Of a stretch of 64,000 nucleotides of DNA, positions 51,776 to 59,560 are shown piece after piece (within the stretch, counting starts at the first letter, position 1; each line of letters starts with the position of its first letter). The notes beneath the pieces are model-generated. The model had not been told where the DNA came from, searched no databases, and was given only the letters and a program-made list of their open reading frames with translations. Source of the DNA: an uncultured Lachnospiraceae bacterium (GTDB lineage: Bacteria > Bacillota > Clostridia > Lachnospirales > Lachnospiraceae); the NCBI GenBank assembly GCA_910585205.1, contig CAJUCC010000025.1:1-64000 (forward strand), given 5' to 3'. Made by a program: the position numbers and the translations under genes.

Positions 51776-52773
51776 AACAACAGATTCTTGCCGTATGTGA
51801 CAGAGAAGCGGCATACACGGAGCGATTCTGCGATTATGTCAGGAAGAAAGGAGATTATCCGTTTACGGTGGCAGCCTTTACGTCCGTGGAAAAGCTGGAG
51901 GCATACTGCCGGAAAGAAAAGGTGGATGTGATTCTTGTATCGGAAACGATGGATACGCCTGTTCTGCGTCAGGTGGCGGCGGGCACTGTGATTGTACTGC
52001 GCGGTGAACCGGAGGAGACGGGGGAGGGAGAGAGCATTTACCGCTATCAGTCCTGTGAGGCGATTCTGCGGGAACTTATGCGTCATTATGCAGGACACGG
52101 GCCGCAGACAACGGGAAAGGTGAAACGCTGCTGCGGCATTCGGATGATCGGTATGTATTCTCCGGTGCACAGATGTATGCAGACGACATTTGCAATTACG
52201 ATGGGAGAAATATTGGCGAAAGAGCATAAAACGCTGTATCTGAATTTCGAAAGTTTTTCGGGACTGGAAAAGCGGTTTGACCGGGAATTTATGACGGATA
52301 TGTCGGATTTGATTTATTATGTCACCAATGCCAGAGAGGCGCTCTTTTATAAATTAAAAGGGATGACGGAGACGATTGGAAATCTGGACTATATCCCGCC
52401 TGCCTTTTCCTGTATGGATCTGGCCCGAATTGTCCCCGAACAGTGGATGGCTATGTTCCGGGAACTGGAATATCATACGGATTATGAATATCTGATTCTG
52501 GATCTCTCCGAAAACATGCAGGGATTGTTTGATATTCTGCGGATGTGCGAGCGGATTTACACACTGGTTCGGGATGACAATATGGCGCAGTCGAAATTGT
52601 ATCAGTATGAGAAACTGCTGGAACGGGCGGATTATGAGGATGTATTGCAGAAGACAAGCCGGTGCAGGCTTCCGTTTATCCGTCAGATTCCGATTTCCGC
52701 CGGACAGATTACGCACGGAGAACTGGCAGATTATGTCCGTAAACTGTTGCGGGAGGAAGGGCATGGAGCGTAA
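51772..52773 (+). CDS. tadZ: TadZ/CpaE-like pilus localisation protein
   Basis: The 333-aa protein has an N-terminal receiver-like domain (about 1-110) and a ParA/MinD-like domain. The P-loop position reads MYSPVHRCMQTT rather than GKT-type, so nucleotide binding is doubtful; the Walker-B-like LILDLSENM remains. TadZ proteins place the pilus machine in the cell. The start is TTG at 51772 with AAAGGAGGG 6 nt before it. It overlaps tadA by 11 nt, indicating an operon. Confidence 0.78.
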   Translation: MKQQILAVCDREAAYTERFCDYVRKKGDYPFTVAAFTSVEKLEAYCRKEKVDVILVSETMDTPVLRQVAAGTVIVLRGEPEETGEGESIYRYQSCEAILRELMRHYAGHGPQTTGKVKRCCGIRMIGMYSPVHRCMQTTFAITMGEILAKEHKTLYLNFESFSGLEKRFDREFMTDMSDLIYYVTNAREALFYKLKGMTETIGNLDYIPPAFSCMDLARIVPEQWMAMFRELEYHTDYEYLILDLSENMQGLFDILRMCERIYTLVRDDNMAQSKLYQYEKLLERADYEDVLQKTSRCRLPFIRQIPISAGQITHGELADYVRKLLREEGHGA

Positions 52774-53989
52774 AAAGGAGGTGTTACTGCAGAGGATCCA
52801 TGACAGGATCGACTATTCCCGGGAGATGGAAGATGTGGAAATCAGGGGACTGATTGCGGAAAGTCTCACGGAATACGGGCGGCAGTCTTTTCTCAGTCTG
52901 CAGGAAAGGGAAAAACTGGGCAGGGAGCTGTTTTATGCGATTCGAAAGCTTGATATTTTACAGGAAATTCTGGAAGATGAAGAAATCACGGAGATCATGA
53001 TTAACGGGCCGGAACACATTTTTGTCGAAAAGAAAGGCCGGCTGCTGCCGTGGGAAAATCAGTTTTCGTCCCGGGAAAAACTGGAAGATATGATACGACA
53101 GATTGCCGCAAAATGCAACCGGGTTGTCAATGAGGCATATCCCATTGTGGATGCCAGACTGGAAGACGGTTCCCGGATCAATGCGGTACTGGCGCCGGTG
53201 GCGTTGGACGGTCCGATTCTGACAATCCGTCGTTTTCCGAAAGAGCCGCTGCATATGGAAAAACTGACTGCCATGGGAGCGATTACAAAGCAGGCCGCGG
53301 ATTGGCTGCGGCTGCTGGTACGGGCCGGTTATAATATTCTGGTCAGCGGCGGCACCGGATCGGGAAAAACGACATTTTTAAATGCGTTGTCGGATTATAT
53401 TCCGAAGGAGGAGCGGATTATTACGATTGAAGACAGTGCGGAGCTGCAGATACGGAATGCACCGAATCTGGTCCGTCTGGAAACACGGCGTGAGAACGGG
53501 GAGGGCAGCAGGGAGATTGCGATCCGGGACTTAATCAGGACAAGCCTGCGGATGCGTCCTACGCGGCTGATTGTGGGAGAAGTCAGGGGCGCGGAAGCAA
53601 TGGATCTTCTGCAATGTCTGAATACGGGACATGACGGATCCTTATCGACGGCCCATGCCAATAGTGCGCGTGATATGTTGTCTCGTCTGGAAACAATGGC
53701 GCTGATGGGTATGGATCTGCCGCTGTCTGCAATCCGGCGGCAGATTGCTTCCGGCATTGATATTATCGTACATCTGGGGCGGATGCGTGACGGCACGAGG
53801 AAGGTGTTGGAGATTGCGGAGGTTACGGGAATGGAAGGAGACGCGATTATGCTGGAAAGTCTCTGTACGTTTGTGGAAACGGCAAACGAGAAGGGAAAGG
53901 AGGTAAAGGGGAGGCTTGTTTTTCAAAAAGAACTGTACTGTAAAGAAAAACTCAGAGCGGCAGGATTACCGGATTTACCGCCTTTCTGA
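52763..53989 (+). CDS. tadA: Tad pilus assembly ATPase TadA/CpaF
   Basis: Secretion ATPase of 408 aa that powers pilin polymerisation at the cytoplasmic membrane. The N-terminal domain has EITEIMINGPEHIFVEKKG; the motor has Walker A SGGTGSGKTTFLNAL, the Asp box ITIEDSAELQI, Walker B LRMRPTRLIVGEVRG and the His box TGHDGSLSTAHANSA. The ATG at 52763 is after GGGAGGAAGGGC and matches family length; an upstream extension would overlap tadZ by over 200 nt and is not conserved-looking. Confidence 0.95.
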   Translation: MERKKEVLLQRIHDRIDYSREMEDVEIRGLIAESLTEYGRQSFLSLQEREKLGRELFYAIRKLDILQEILEDEEITEIMINGPEHIFVEKKGRLLPWENQFSSREKLEDMIRQIAAKCNRVVNEAYPIVDARLEDGSRINAVLAPVALDGPILTIRRFPKEPLHMEKLTAMGAITKQAADWLRLLVRAGYNILVSGGTGSGKTTFLNALSDYIPKEERIITIEDSAELQIRNAPNLVRLETRRENGEGSREIAIRDLIRTSLRMRPTRLIVGEVRGAEAMDLLQCLNTGHDGSLSTAHANSARDMLSRLETMALMGMDLPLSAIRRQIASGIDIIVHLGRMRDGTRKVLEIAEVTGMEGDAIMLESLCTFVETANEKGKEVKGRLVFQKELYCKEKLRAAGLPDLPPF

Positions 53990-54698
53990 AAAGGAAATAC
54001 TGCGTTACGGCGGCATCGGGTTATTGATCGGATCATTGTTTTTTTATTTTTTCTACGATACATGGATGGCGGTTCCGATGGGGATTCCCTGCAGCATTTT
54101 CTATTGCCGGCGGGTACAGAAAAGGCTTTGCCGCGAGAGGCAGGGGAGACTGGAGAGGCAGTTTCGCGACTGGCTGAGCGGTGCGGCCGGACATTTGCAG
54201 ACTGGATATTCCGTCGAAAATGCTTTTCTGAAAGCGGGGCGGGAATTGAAACTTCTGTATGGAGGCGATGCGGAGATACGCGGGGAAGTCAGGAATATGG
54301 AACATCTTCTGCAAAATAATGTATCGCTGGAAAATATATTGTCTGACCTTGCGGTGCGCAGCGGTGCAGAAGCAATCTGTGGTTTTGCGGATGTGTTTGT
54401 CACAGGCAGGCGCAGCGGAGGCAGCCTGCGTGATATGATTACAAACAGCTGCGACATTATTGTTATGAAGATTGATATGGAACGTGAAATTCGTCTGCTG
54501 CTCCATGGCAGGATACTGGAACAGAAAATTATGTGTCTGATGCCGTTCGGAATCATCTGTTATATTAAGATTTCTTCTCCCGGATACTTTGCGCCGCTCT
54601 ATCACAATCCGGCGGGTGTCTGCCTGATGACAATTTGTCTGCTTGTCTATCTGATTTCTGTGGGGATGTCTCTCCGTATCATCCAAATTGAGGTGTGA
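53916..54698 (+). CDS. tadB: Tad pilus assembly membrane protein TadB-like
   Basis: The 260-aa protein has two N-terminal and two C-terminal transmembrane segments around a cytoplasmic T2SSF (GspF-like) domain with FRDWLSGAAGHLQTGYSVE and ADVFVTGRRSGG. With TadC it forms the platform for pilin assembly. It starts at a TTG at 53916, overlapping tadA by 74 nt; GGGGAGG precedes it closely, so the exact start is not firm. The stop is 1 nt before the tadC ATG. Confidence 0.88.
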   Translation: MFFKKNCTVKKNSERQDYRIYRLSEKEILRYGGIGLLIGSLFFYFFYDTWMAVPMGIPCSIFYCRRVQKRLCRERQGRLERQFRDWLSGAAGHLQTGYSVENAFLKAGRELKLLYGGDAEIRGEVRNMEHLLQNNVSLENILSDLAVRSGAEAICGFADVFVTGRRSGGSLRDMITNSCDIIVMKIDMEREIRLLLHGRILEQKIMCLMPFGIICYIKISSPGYFAPLYHNPAGVCLMTICLLVYLISVGMSLRIIQIEV

Positions 54699-54699
54699 A

Positions 54700-55968
54700 A
54701 TGACAATTATTTATTTCGGTGGTCTGCTGCTGGCAATTTTTCTCCGAAAGAAACGAAAATGCAGTCTGCTATGTGCCGGGGTGCTGGCAGCGGGCAGTCT
54801 GGCGGCACTGTGTATACATGGATATAACATCCGGGACAGTTCTCATACCGCACTTACGGAAATTGCGAGAGCGGACAAGACGGGAACGGAACAGAACGTA
54901 ATACTTGAGGCGCAGGCGGAAGACAGAAAAGGGGATGTTTCCGTGGTAATAACGCCGCAGCGATACAGCCGTGAAGAACTGGCGGATATAAGCAGCCGGA
55001 TGTGGGATGAGCTGGAAGGCCGGATACCGGGCAAAAATGCTTCGCTTGATTATGTGACGGAAGATCTGTATTTCCCGGAACGTGTGGAAGGGTATCCGTT
55101 TTTCCTAAAATGGTATGCGGAATACGGAAAACCGGTGCGGTCCGACGGGCGTGTGGACGGCGGGATTTCAACGCAGGGGACACTGACGGAGATTCGTGTG
55201 GAAATCCGGGCGGACGACGGAGAATATGCCGAGGAACGCAGTTTTTTTGTAAACGTGTTTCCGTCCGGGGAAGCGGACGCTTTCTGGAGACGGCTGGAAG
55301 AGAGAATGAAAGAAACGGAACAGGAGTCGCGGGAGGGAGAGACGTACCGGCTTCCCGGAGAGTTTGAGGGCAGGGAGCTGTTATTTTATCCGAAACGAAA
55401 CGATCAGAGCGGTGTGCTGTTTATGTTGTCGCTTGCCGGCGCGGCGGCCGTCGTGTCGGGTGAGAGAAAGGATAAGGAAAAGCGGGAACGGGAGCGGGCG
55501 GCGGGAATGGTATCGGAGTACCCGGAAATGGTATATCGCATGGCAATGCTGACCGGCGCGGGCATGACCATATCGGGCGCCCTGCGGAAAATAGCGGGTG
55601 AATATGCGGCAGGAAAAAAAGAAAAGAGAGGCGGGAAAAACATATTGTACGAGGAATTGCTTGTCACATGCCGTGAGATGGAGGCAGGTGTTTCCGAGGC
55701 GGCGGCCTATCAAAATATGAGCATACGGTGCGGCCTGCCCTGTGTTGTAAAATTCACGGCCTTATTGCACCGGTATACGCAAAGCGGTGCAGCCGGTTTA
55801 AAACAGGCGCTGTACGAAGAAACCGGAACGGCACTGCAGGAGAGGAAGGAGCGGGCCAGACGGATGGGAGAGGAGGCGGGGACAAAACTCCTGCTTCCGA
55901 TGACGATGATGTTACTTGTCGTAATGGCAATGATTATGATGCCGGCGTTTGCATCATTCGGAGTGTGA
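54700..55968 (+). CDS. tadC: Tad pilus assembly membrane protein TadC-like
   Basis: The 422-aa protein has two N-terminal membrane segments (about 1-38), a large extracellular-looking hydrophilic region (about 40-230), another hydrophobic helix, then a T2SSF domain with PEMVYRMAMLTGAGMTISGAL and a C-terminal helix rich in Met. The N-terminal domain is much larger than in typical TadC (about 300 aa), which seems characteristic of Clostridia. ATG at 54700 has GAGG at 6 nt; it follows tadB directly. Confidence 0.82.
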   Translation: MTIIYFGGLLLAIFLRKKRKCSLLCAGVLAAGSLAALCIHGYNIRDSSHTALTEIARADKTGTEQNVILEAQAEDRKGDVSVVITPQRYSREELADISSRMWDELEGRIPGKNASLDYVTEDLYFPERVEGYPFFLKWYAEYGKPVRSDGRVDGGISTQGTLTEIRVEIRADDGEYAEERSFFVNVFPSGEADAFWRRLEERMKETEQESREGETYRLPGEFEGRELLFYPKRNDQSGVLFMLSLAGAAAVVSGERKDKEKRERERAAGMVSEYPEMVYRMAMLTGAGMTISGALRKIAGEYAAGKKEKRGGKNILYEELLVTCREMEAGVSEAAAYQNMSIRCGLPCVVKFTALLHRYTQSGAAGLKQALYEETGTALQERKERARRMGEEAGTKLLLPMTMMLLVVMAMIMMPAFASFGV

Positions 55969-56011
55969 CATGGAAAAGAAAACAAATAAAGAAACAGAGG
56001 GAGGAACGGAT

Positions 56012-56182
56012 ATGAAGATATGGTATCGCTTTTGGAAAGAAGAAGACGGAATCGGCACGGTGGAAATGATATTGATTCTGGTTGTTCTGATTTCGCTTGT
56101 AATTATTTTTAAAGATCAGCTTACGTCTCTGGTGAATGATATATTTGCGCAGATTACATCCAAGAGCGGCAGCATTTACTGA
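56012..56182 (+). CDS. flp: Flp1-type IVb pilin
   Basis: Major pilin precursor of 56 aa. The leader ends KEEDG, followed by IGTVEMILILVVLISLVII, the processing site and hydrophobic N-terminal helix with Glu5, expected after cleavage by the A24 peptidases. GGGAGG lies 8 nt before the ATG; an upstream ATG at 55949 is within tadC. The stop TGA overlaps the next ATG. Confidence 0.9.
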   Translation: MKIWYRFWKEEDGIGTVEMILILVVLISLVIIFKDQLTSLVNDIFAQITSKSGSIY

Positions 56183-57624
56183 TGATACGGCTCAAAGGTG
56201 AAATAACGGTTTTTCTTTCTCTGGTATTGGTGATTCTGGTTTCCGTGCTGTTTACGGTGATCGATGCGGCGCGCAGTCATGCCGCGGCATTTCAGACGGA
56301 GTGTGTCGCGGATATGGCGCTGCAGTCCGCATTGGCGGAATATAACAGCGAGCTTTTGGAGCAATATGATCTGCTGTTTACCGATATTGGCTACGGAACG
56401 GAGGAAGGCGGTTATATCCTGTTGGAACAGCATCTTCTGGACTATATGGAAGAAAATTTTCATGCGGAGGGCACATTTTTTTCCGGTGAGATCAGAGATT
56501 TGCTCCGGCTCTCTGCAGTGTCCGCTGTGATTGTGGAAGCGGCGGGAGCGGCAGACGGCGGCGGGATGGTATTGGAACGGGCGGCTGTGGATTATATGAA
56601 AGACCGGTATGGGATGGATTCGTCGTTTACGGCAGAGACAGTTGCGATGGCAGAGACAGTCAGGGAAGAAAATTTCCTGGGGACTGCCATGGAGGAGAAG
56701 AGACTGGAGAATGAGCGGAAAATTGACAGTGTAGATACGACAGTGGAAGACGAAGACGGAAAAAAACACAAAATACCGGTCAACAATCCCGCGGATAACG
56801 TCAACAGTAAGCGGGGCAGCAGCGGTATTCTGAAAATGGTAACGGAGAAAAACGGAATCTCCGAACGGGAAATTGATCTGACAGATTATCCGTCATACAG
56901 AACCTGCCGGGAGCGGGACGGTTTTCTGTTTGGAGAGGCAGAGATTTCGGCAGCGGAAGATTTGTTGTTTCAGAAATATCTGATGGAAAAGTGCGGCAGC
57001 TATACGCATGAAAAAGGCGGCGGCGGGCTTACCTATGAAATGGAATATATTCTGGCGGGAAAAAGCACGGACAGAGAAAATCTCAGGACTGTCGTAAACC
57101 GTCTGCTTGTCATCAGAGAAGCGGCTAATTTCGTTTATCTTTTGTCGGATGCGGGAAAGATGGCAGAGGCAGAAGGACTTGCCGCAGCGCTTTCCGTTGT
57201 GACTTTGTTCCCGGAGCTGAAAGATCTTGTCAAACTGTCGATTCTGATCGGATGGGCGTATGCGGAGAGTGTCAATGACGTAAAGATTCTTTTAAGCGGC
57301 GGAAAGGTGCCGCTGCTGAAAAGCAGCGCGAGCTGGCGTATGGACTTAAAAAATGCCATGAAGTTAAAGCCGGATGAAGTACCGGAAGACGGTGGGGAGG
57401 GATTTCCCTATGAAGGGTATCTGTATGCCCTGCTGGCCGTGACGGACAGGCAGGAGAGAAACCGGCGATTTATGGACATTGTAGAAATGAATGTCCGGGA
57501 GACAGAAGGCAACCGGGGATTTCGGATCGATAACTGTATTCGGGCGTTTACGGCTGAATTATATACATGTGGCGTTGGCGGTCAGGAGTATATGCTGACG
57601 AGACGGACAGGTTATTTAAAATAA
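56182..57624 (+). CDS. DUF5702 Tad-locus protein
   Basis: The 480-aa protein has an N-terminal membrane helix preceded by GEIT (VFLSLVLVILVSVLFTVID), reminiscent of a pilin-type leader (class III signal), then a large Glu-rich extracellular part. This matches DUF5702, which is found in Tad clusters of Lachnospiraceae. It is probably a minor pilin or adhesin at the surface; no catalytic motif is seen. The start codon overlaps the Flp stop by 1 nt and no ribosome site stands before it, so it is probably translated by coupling. Confidence 0.8.
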   Translation: MIRLKGEITVFLSLVLVILVSVLFTVIDAARSHAAAFQTECVADMALQSALAEYNSELLEQYDLLFTDIGYGTEEGGYILLEQHLLDYMEENFHAEGTFFSGEIRDLLRLSAVSAVIVEAAGAADGGGMVLERAAVDYMKDRYGMDSSFTAETVAMAETVREENFLGTAMEEKRLENERKIDSVDTTVEDEDGKKHKIPVNNPADNVNSKRGSSGILKMVTEKNGISEREIDLTDYPSYRTCRERDGFLFGEAEISAAEDLLFQKYLMEKCGSYTHEKGGGGLTYEMEYILAGKSTDRENLRTVVNRLLVIREAANFVYLLSDAGKMAEAEGLAAALSVVTLFPELKDLVKLSILIGWAYAESVNDVKILLSGGKVPLLKSSASWRMDLKNAMKLKPDEVPEDGGEGFPYEGYLYALLAVTDRQERNRRFMDIVEMNVRETEGNRGFRIDNCIRAFTAELYTCGVGGQEYMLTRRTGYLK

Positions 57625-57648
57625 AAACGAAAGGAGGAGAAAAGAAAG

Positions 57649-58620
57649 ATGCGTTTCTTTTGGTGTACGAAAATATCACGGAAAGGAGTTCTGAATCATC
57701 TCTTTTGGACATACCCCCGATTTCGTCCAAAAATTTCACCGGATTCTGATTATAAAATAAGCATATGGAATACAAAGCAGGTTAATCAAACAAGTCTTAA
57801 CATTTGTCCCAAAAGGAACGTGTCTTCCTTTTCTTCTCTGCAGGGCAGTATTACGGCGGAAACCGCTTTTGCACTGCCGCTCTTTCTGTTTTTCTGTATC
57901 CAGATCATCAGTCTGATCAGCCTGTTTCAGCTTCACAGCACACTGGAAGCCGCGCTTCATCAGGAAACGGCAAAAGTCTCGTTGTATGCTTATGCCTGTG
58001 ACAGAGCAGGGATCGACATACAGTCAGGGATGGGAGAGATTGTGACGGACGCGGTGTTAAAAAGGAATGTGATACAGCGGGCCGGCAGGGATTATCTGGA
58101 CCGGTCGATGATTAAAGGCGGCAGCAGCGGAATCCGGGTTGGATACAAAACGGCACCGGATACGCAGGATACGGTGGATATAACGCTTTCCTACCGGGTT
58201 ACGCCTGTCGTGGATCTGTTGGGGTTTTCCGGTTTTACGATGGGAAACCGCTGCCGGATGAAAGCATGGACGGGATACCGCACACAGTATGTACCGGCCG
58301 ATACGGAAAGCGAAGAACTGGTATATATTACGGAAACCGGTACGGTATATCACAAAAGCAGAAACTGCAGTCATCTGATGCTTTCCGTCCGCCCGGTGGA
58401 GACGGATGCATTGGGTGTGATACGAAACGATGCGGGAGGGAAGTATTATGCCTGTGAACATTGCGGTAAGGGAGACGGCAGTATTGTGTTTATTACGGAG
58501 CAGGGAAACCGCTATCACGGGTCGTTGCACTGCAGTGGATTAAAAAGAACGGTATACACCATACCGGTTTCGGAGACGGGAGGGAGAGGACCATGCAGCA
58601 GATGTTCCGTTATGGGATGA
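57649..58620 (+). CDS. TadE-like protein with two C-terminal zinc-ribbon-like modules
   Basis: In the 323-aa frame, residues 66-95 are a TadE-type pseudopilin segment (GSITAETAFALPLFLFF). The C-terminus carries two tandem copies of VxITExGxxYHxSxxC with a later CxxC: 225-274 (His235, Cys240, Cys269, Cys272) and 280-322 (His290, Cys295, Cys316, Cys319). The pattern recalls the small Cys/His module at the end of some Firmicutes secreted proteins and could bind zinc. The ATG at 57649 is preceded by AAAGGAGG, but the first 57 residues look unlike a protein domain; a GTG at 57820 after AAAAGG is an alternative start. Confidence 0.75.
   Translation: MRFFWCTKISRKGVLNHLFWTYPRFRPKISPDSDYKISIWNTKQVNQTSLNICPKRNVSSFSSLQGSITAETAFALPLFLFFCIQIISLISLFQLHSTLEAALHQETAKVSLYAYACDRAGIDIQSGMGEIVTDAVLKRNVIQRAGRDYLDRSMIKGGSSGIRVGYKTAPDTQDTVDITLSYRVTPVVDLLGFSGFTMGNRCRMKAWTGYRTQYVPADTESEELVYITETGTVYHKSRNCSHLMLSVRPVETDALGVIRNDAGGKYYACEHCGKGDGSIVFITEQGNRYHGSLHCSGLKRTVYTIPVSETGGRGPCSRCSVMG
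57703..57732 (+). other. Hairpin within the 5' part of the TadE-like gene
   Basis: TTTTGGAC (57703-57710) and GTCCAAAA (57725-57732) form a perfect 8-bp stem with a 14-nt loop. It lies in the unconserved, AT-richer 5' segment that might be an untranslated leader. Confidence 0.4.
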
Positions 58621-59024
58621 CCGCAGGATTTTTGTTGATCTGTACGTGGCAGGATGTAAGGAGTGGAAAAATTTCGGGAAAAGTACTGGCGTTGTTTGCG
58701 GCAACGGGGATAGCGGCGCATCTGCTCACGGACGGCTGCTGGCAGACCTTTGCTTTTGGTATGCTTCCGGGTATTGTCATATTACTGTTTGGAAAGGTTT
58801 CGGGAGAGCAGATTGGTTATGGAGACGGGGCGGTGATACTTGTGACGGGACTGTTTCTGACAGGAAGGGAAAATATCGGTCTGTTTTTAACGGGACTGTT
58901 TCTCGCCGCTGTTTTTGTGATTGGTTTATTTTTCATCGGAAAACTGAAAAGGCGGATGTCTCTGCCGTTTCTGCCCTTTTTACTGGCAGGGTTTATCGTG
59001 CGGATCGTTTCTGTCTGTGTCTGA
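58593..59024 (+). CDS. A24-family prepilin peptidase, second copy
   Basis: Membrane aspartic peptidase of 143 aa, paralogous to the one that opens the operon. The catalytic aspartates are in WQDVRSGKIS and GYGDGAVIL. Four or more hydrophobic segments; no methylase domain. It overlaps the TadE-like gene by 28 nt, and GGGAGAGGACC precedes the ATG. It may process the TadE-type pseudopilins while the first copy handles Flp, or the reverse. Confidence 0.85.
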   Translation: MQQMFRYGMTAGFLLICTWQDVRSGKISGKVLALFAATGIAAHLLTDGCWQTFAFGMLPGIVILLFGKVSGEQIGYGDGAVILVTGLFLTGRENIGLFLTGLFLAAVFVIGLFFIGKLKRRMSLPFLPFLLAGFIVRIVSVCV

Positions 59025-59082
59025 GCAAACACCGGAACAGACAGGATAAAACAGATTAAGAAAAGAGAACGGGAGGGCCGGG

Positions 59083-59559
59083 ATGACAGGAAATAGAAGC
59101 GGGATCGGAAAAAAGGATTTATATTGGAAGGGCAGTCTGACAGTCGAAGCGTGTTATCTGCTGCCGCTTTTGTTTTTTCTGATCTGGAATGTACTGTATC
59201 TGTCCTTTTATCTTTATAATCAGAGTGTGATTGTACAGGGCAGTTACTGTACGGCGCTGCGGACAGAACGATGGGCGGGGCCGCAGAAGGAGAAAAGAAA
59301 TGAGGCGGAACGAAAATATGCGGATGCCGTGGAACGGAACATAGCAGCCGGCACGATTGACAGGGAGCTGATTGTGGGAACGGACGGGGTGACGGTCAAA
59401 AGCAGTATGACGATGGAGGGTCCCGGCGGACGATTCTTTCCGAGTGTCTGGCGGGGAAAGCAGGAGCTGCGGGCGGATAAGTGGGAACCGGTGTCGTTTT
59501 TGCGCACCTGCCGGAAAGCGGAAAATATATGGCAGATTGTACGGACGGGAATGGGGTAA
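59083..59559 (+). CDS. TadE-like minor pseudopilin
   Basis: The 158-aa protein has a short basic N-terminus, then KGSLTVEACYLLPLLFFLIW, a processing site (Gly-Ser, with Glu at +5) and hydrophobic helix typical of TadE-type proteins. The exported C-terminal part has no recognisable domain. It lies between the second peptidase and the FHA gene (1 nt before it), all in one operon. Confidence 0.82.
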   Translation: MTGNRSGIGKKDLYWKGSLTVEACYLLPLLFFLIWNVLYLSFYLYNQSVIVQGSYCTALRTERWAGPQKEKRNEAERKYADAVERNIAAGTIDRELIVGTDGVTVKSSMTMEGPGGRFFPSVWRGKQELRADKWEPVSFLRTCRKAENIWQIVRTGMG

Positions 59560-59560
59560 A

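Noticed and set aside
52529..52762. N-terminal extension of the TadA ATPase frame
   Set aside because: It overlaps tadZ by more than 200 nt, is Cys/Trp/Arg-rich unlike the family, and a good ribosome site precedes the ATG at 52763.
57625..57820. Cyclic di-GMP riboswitch before the TadE-like protein
   Set aside because: A hairpin is present, but the conserved GEMM core sequences were not found.
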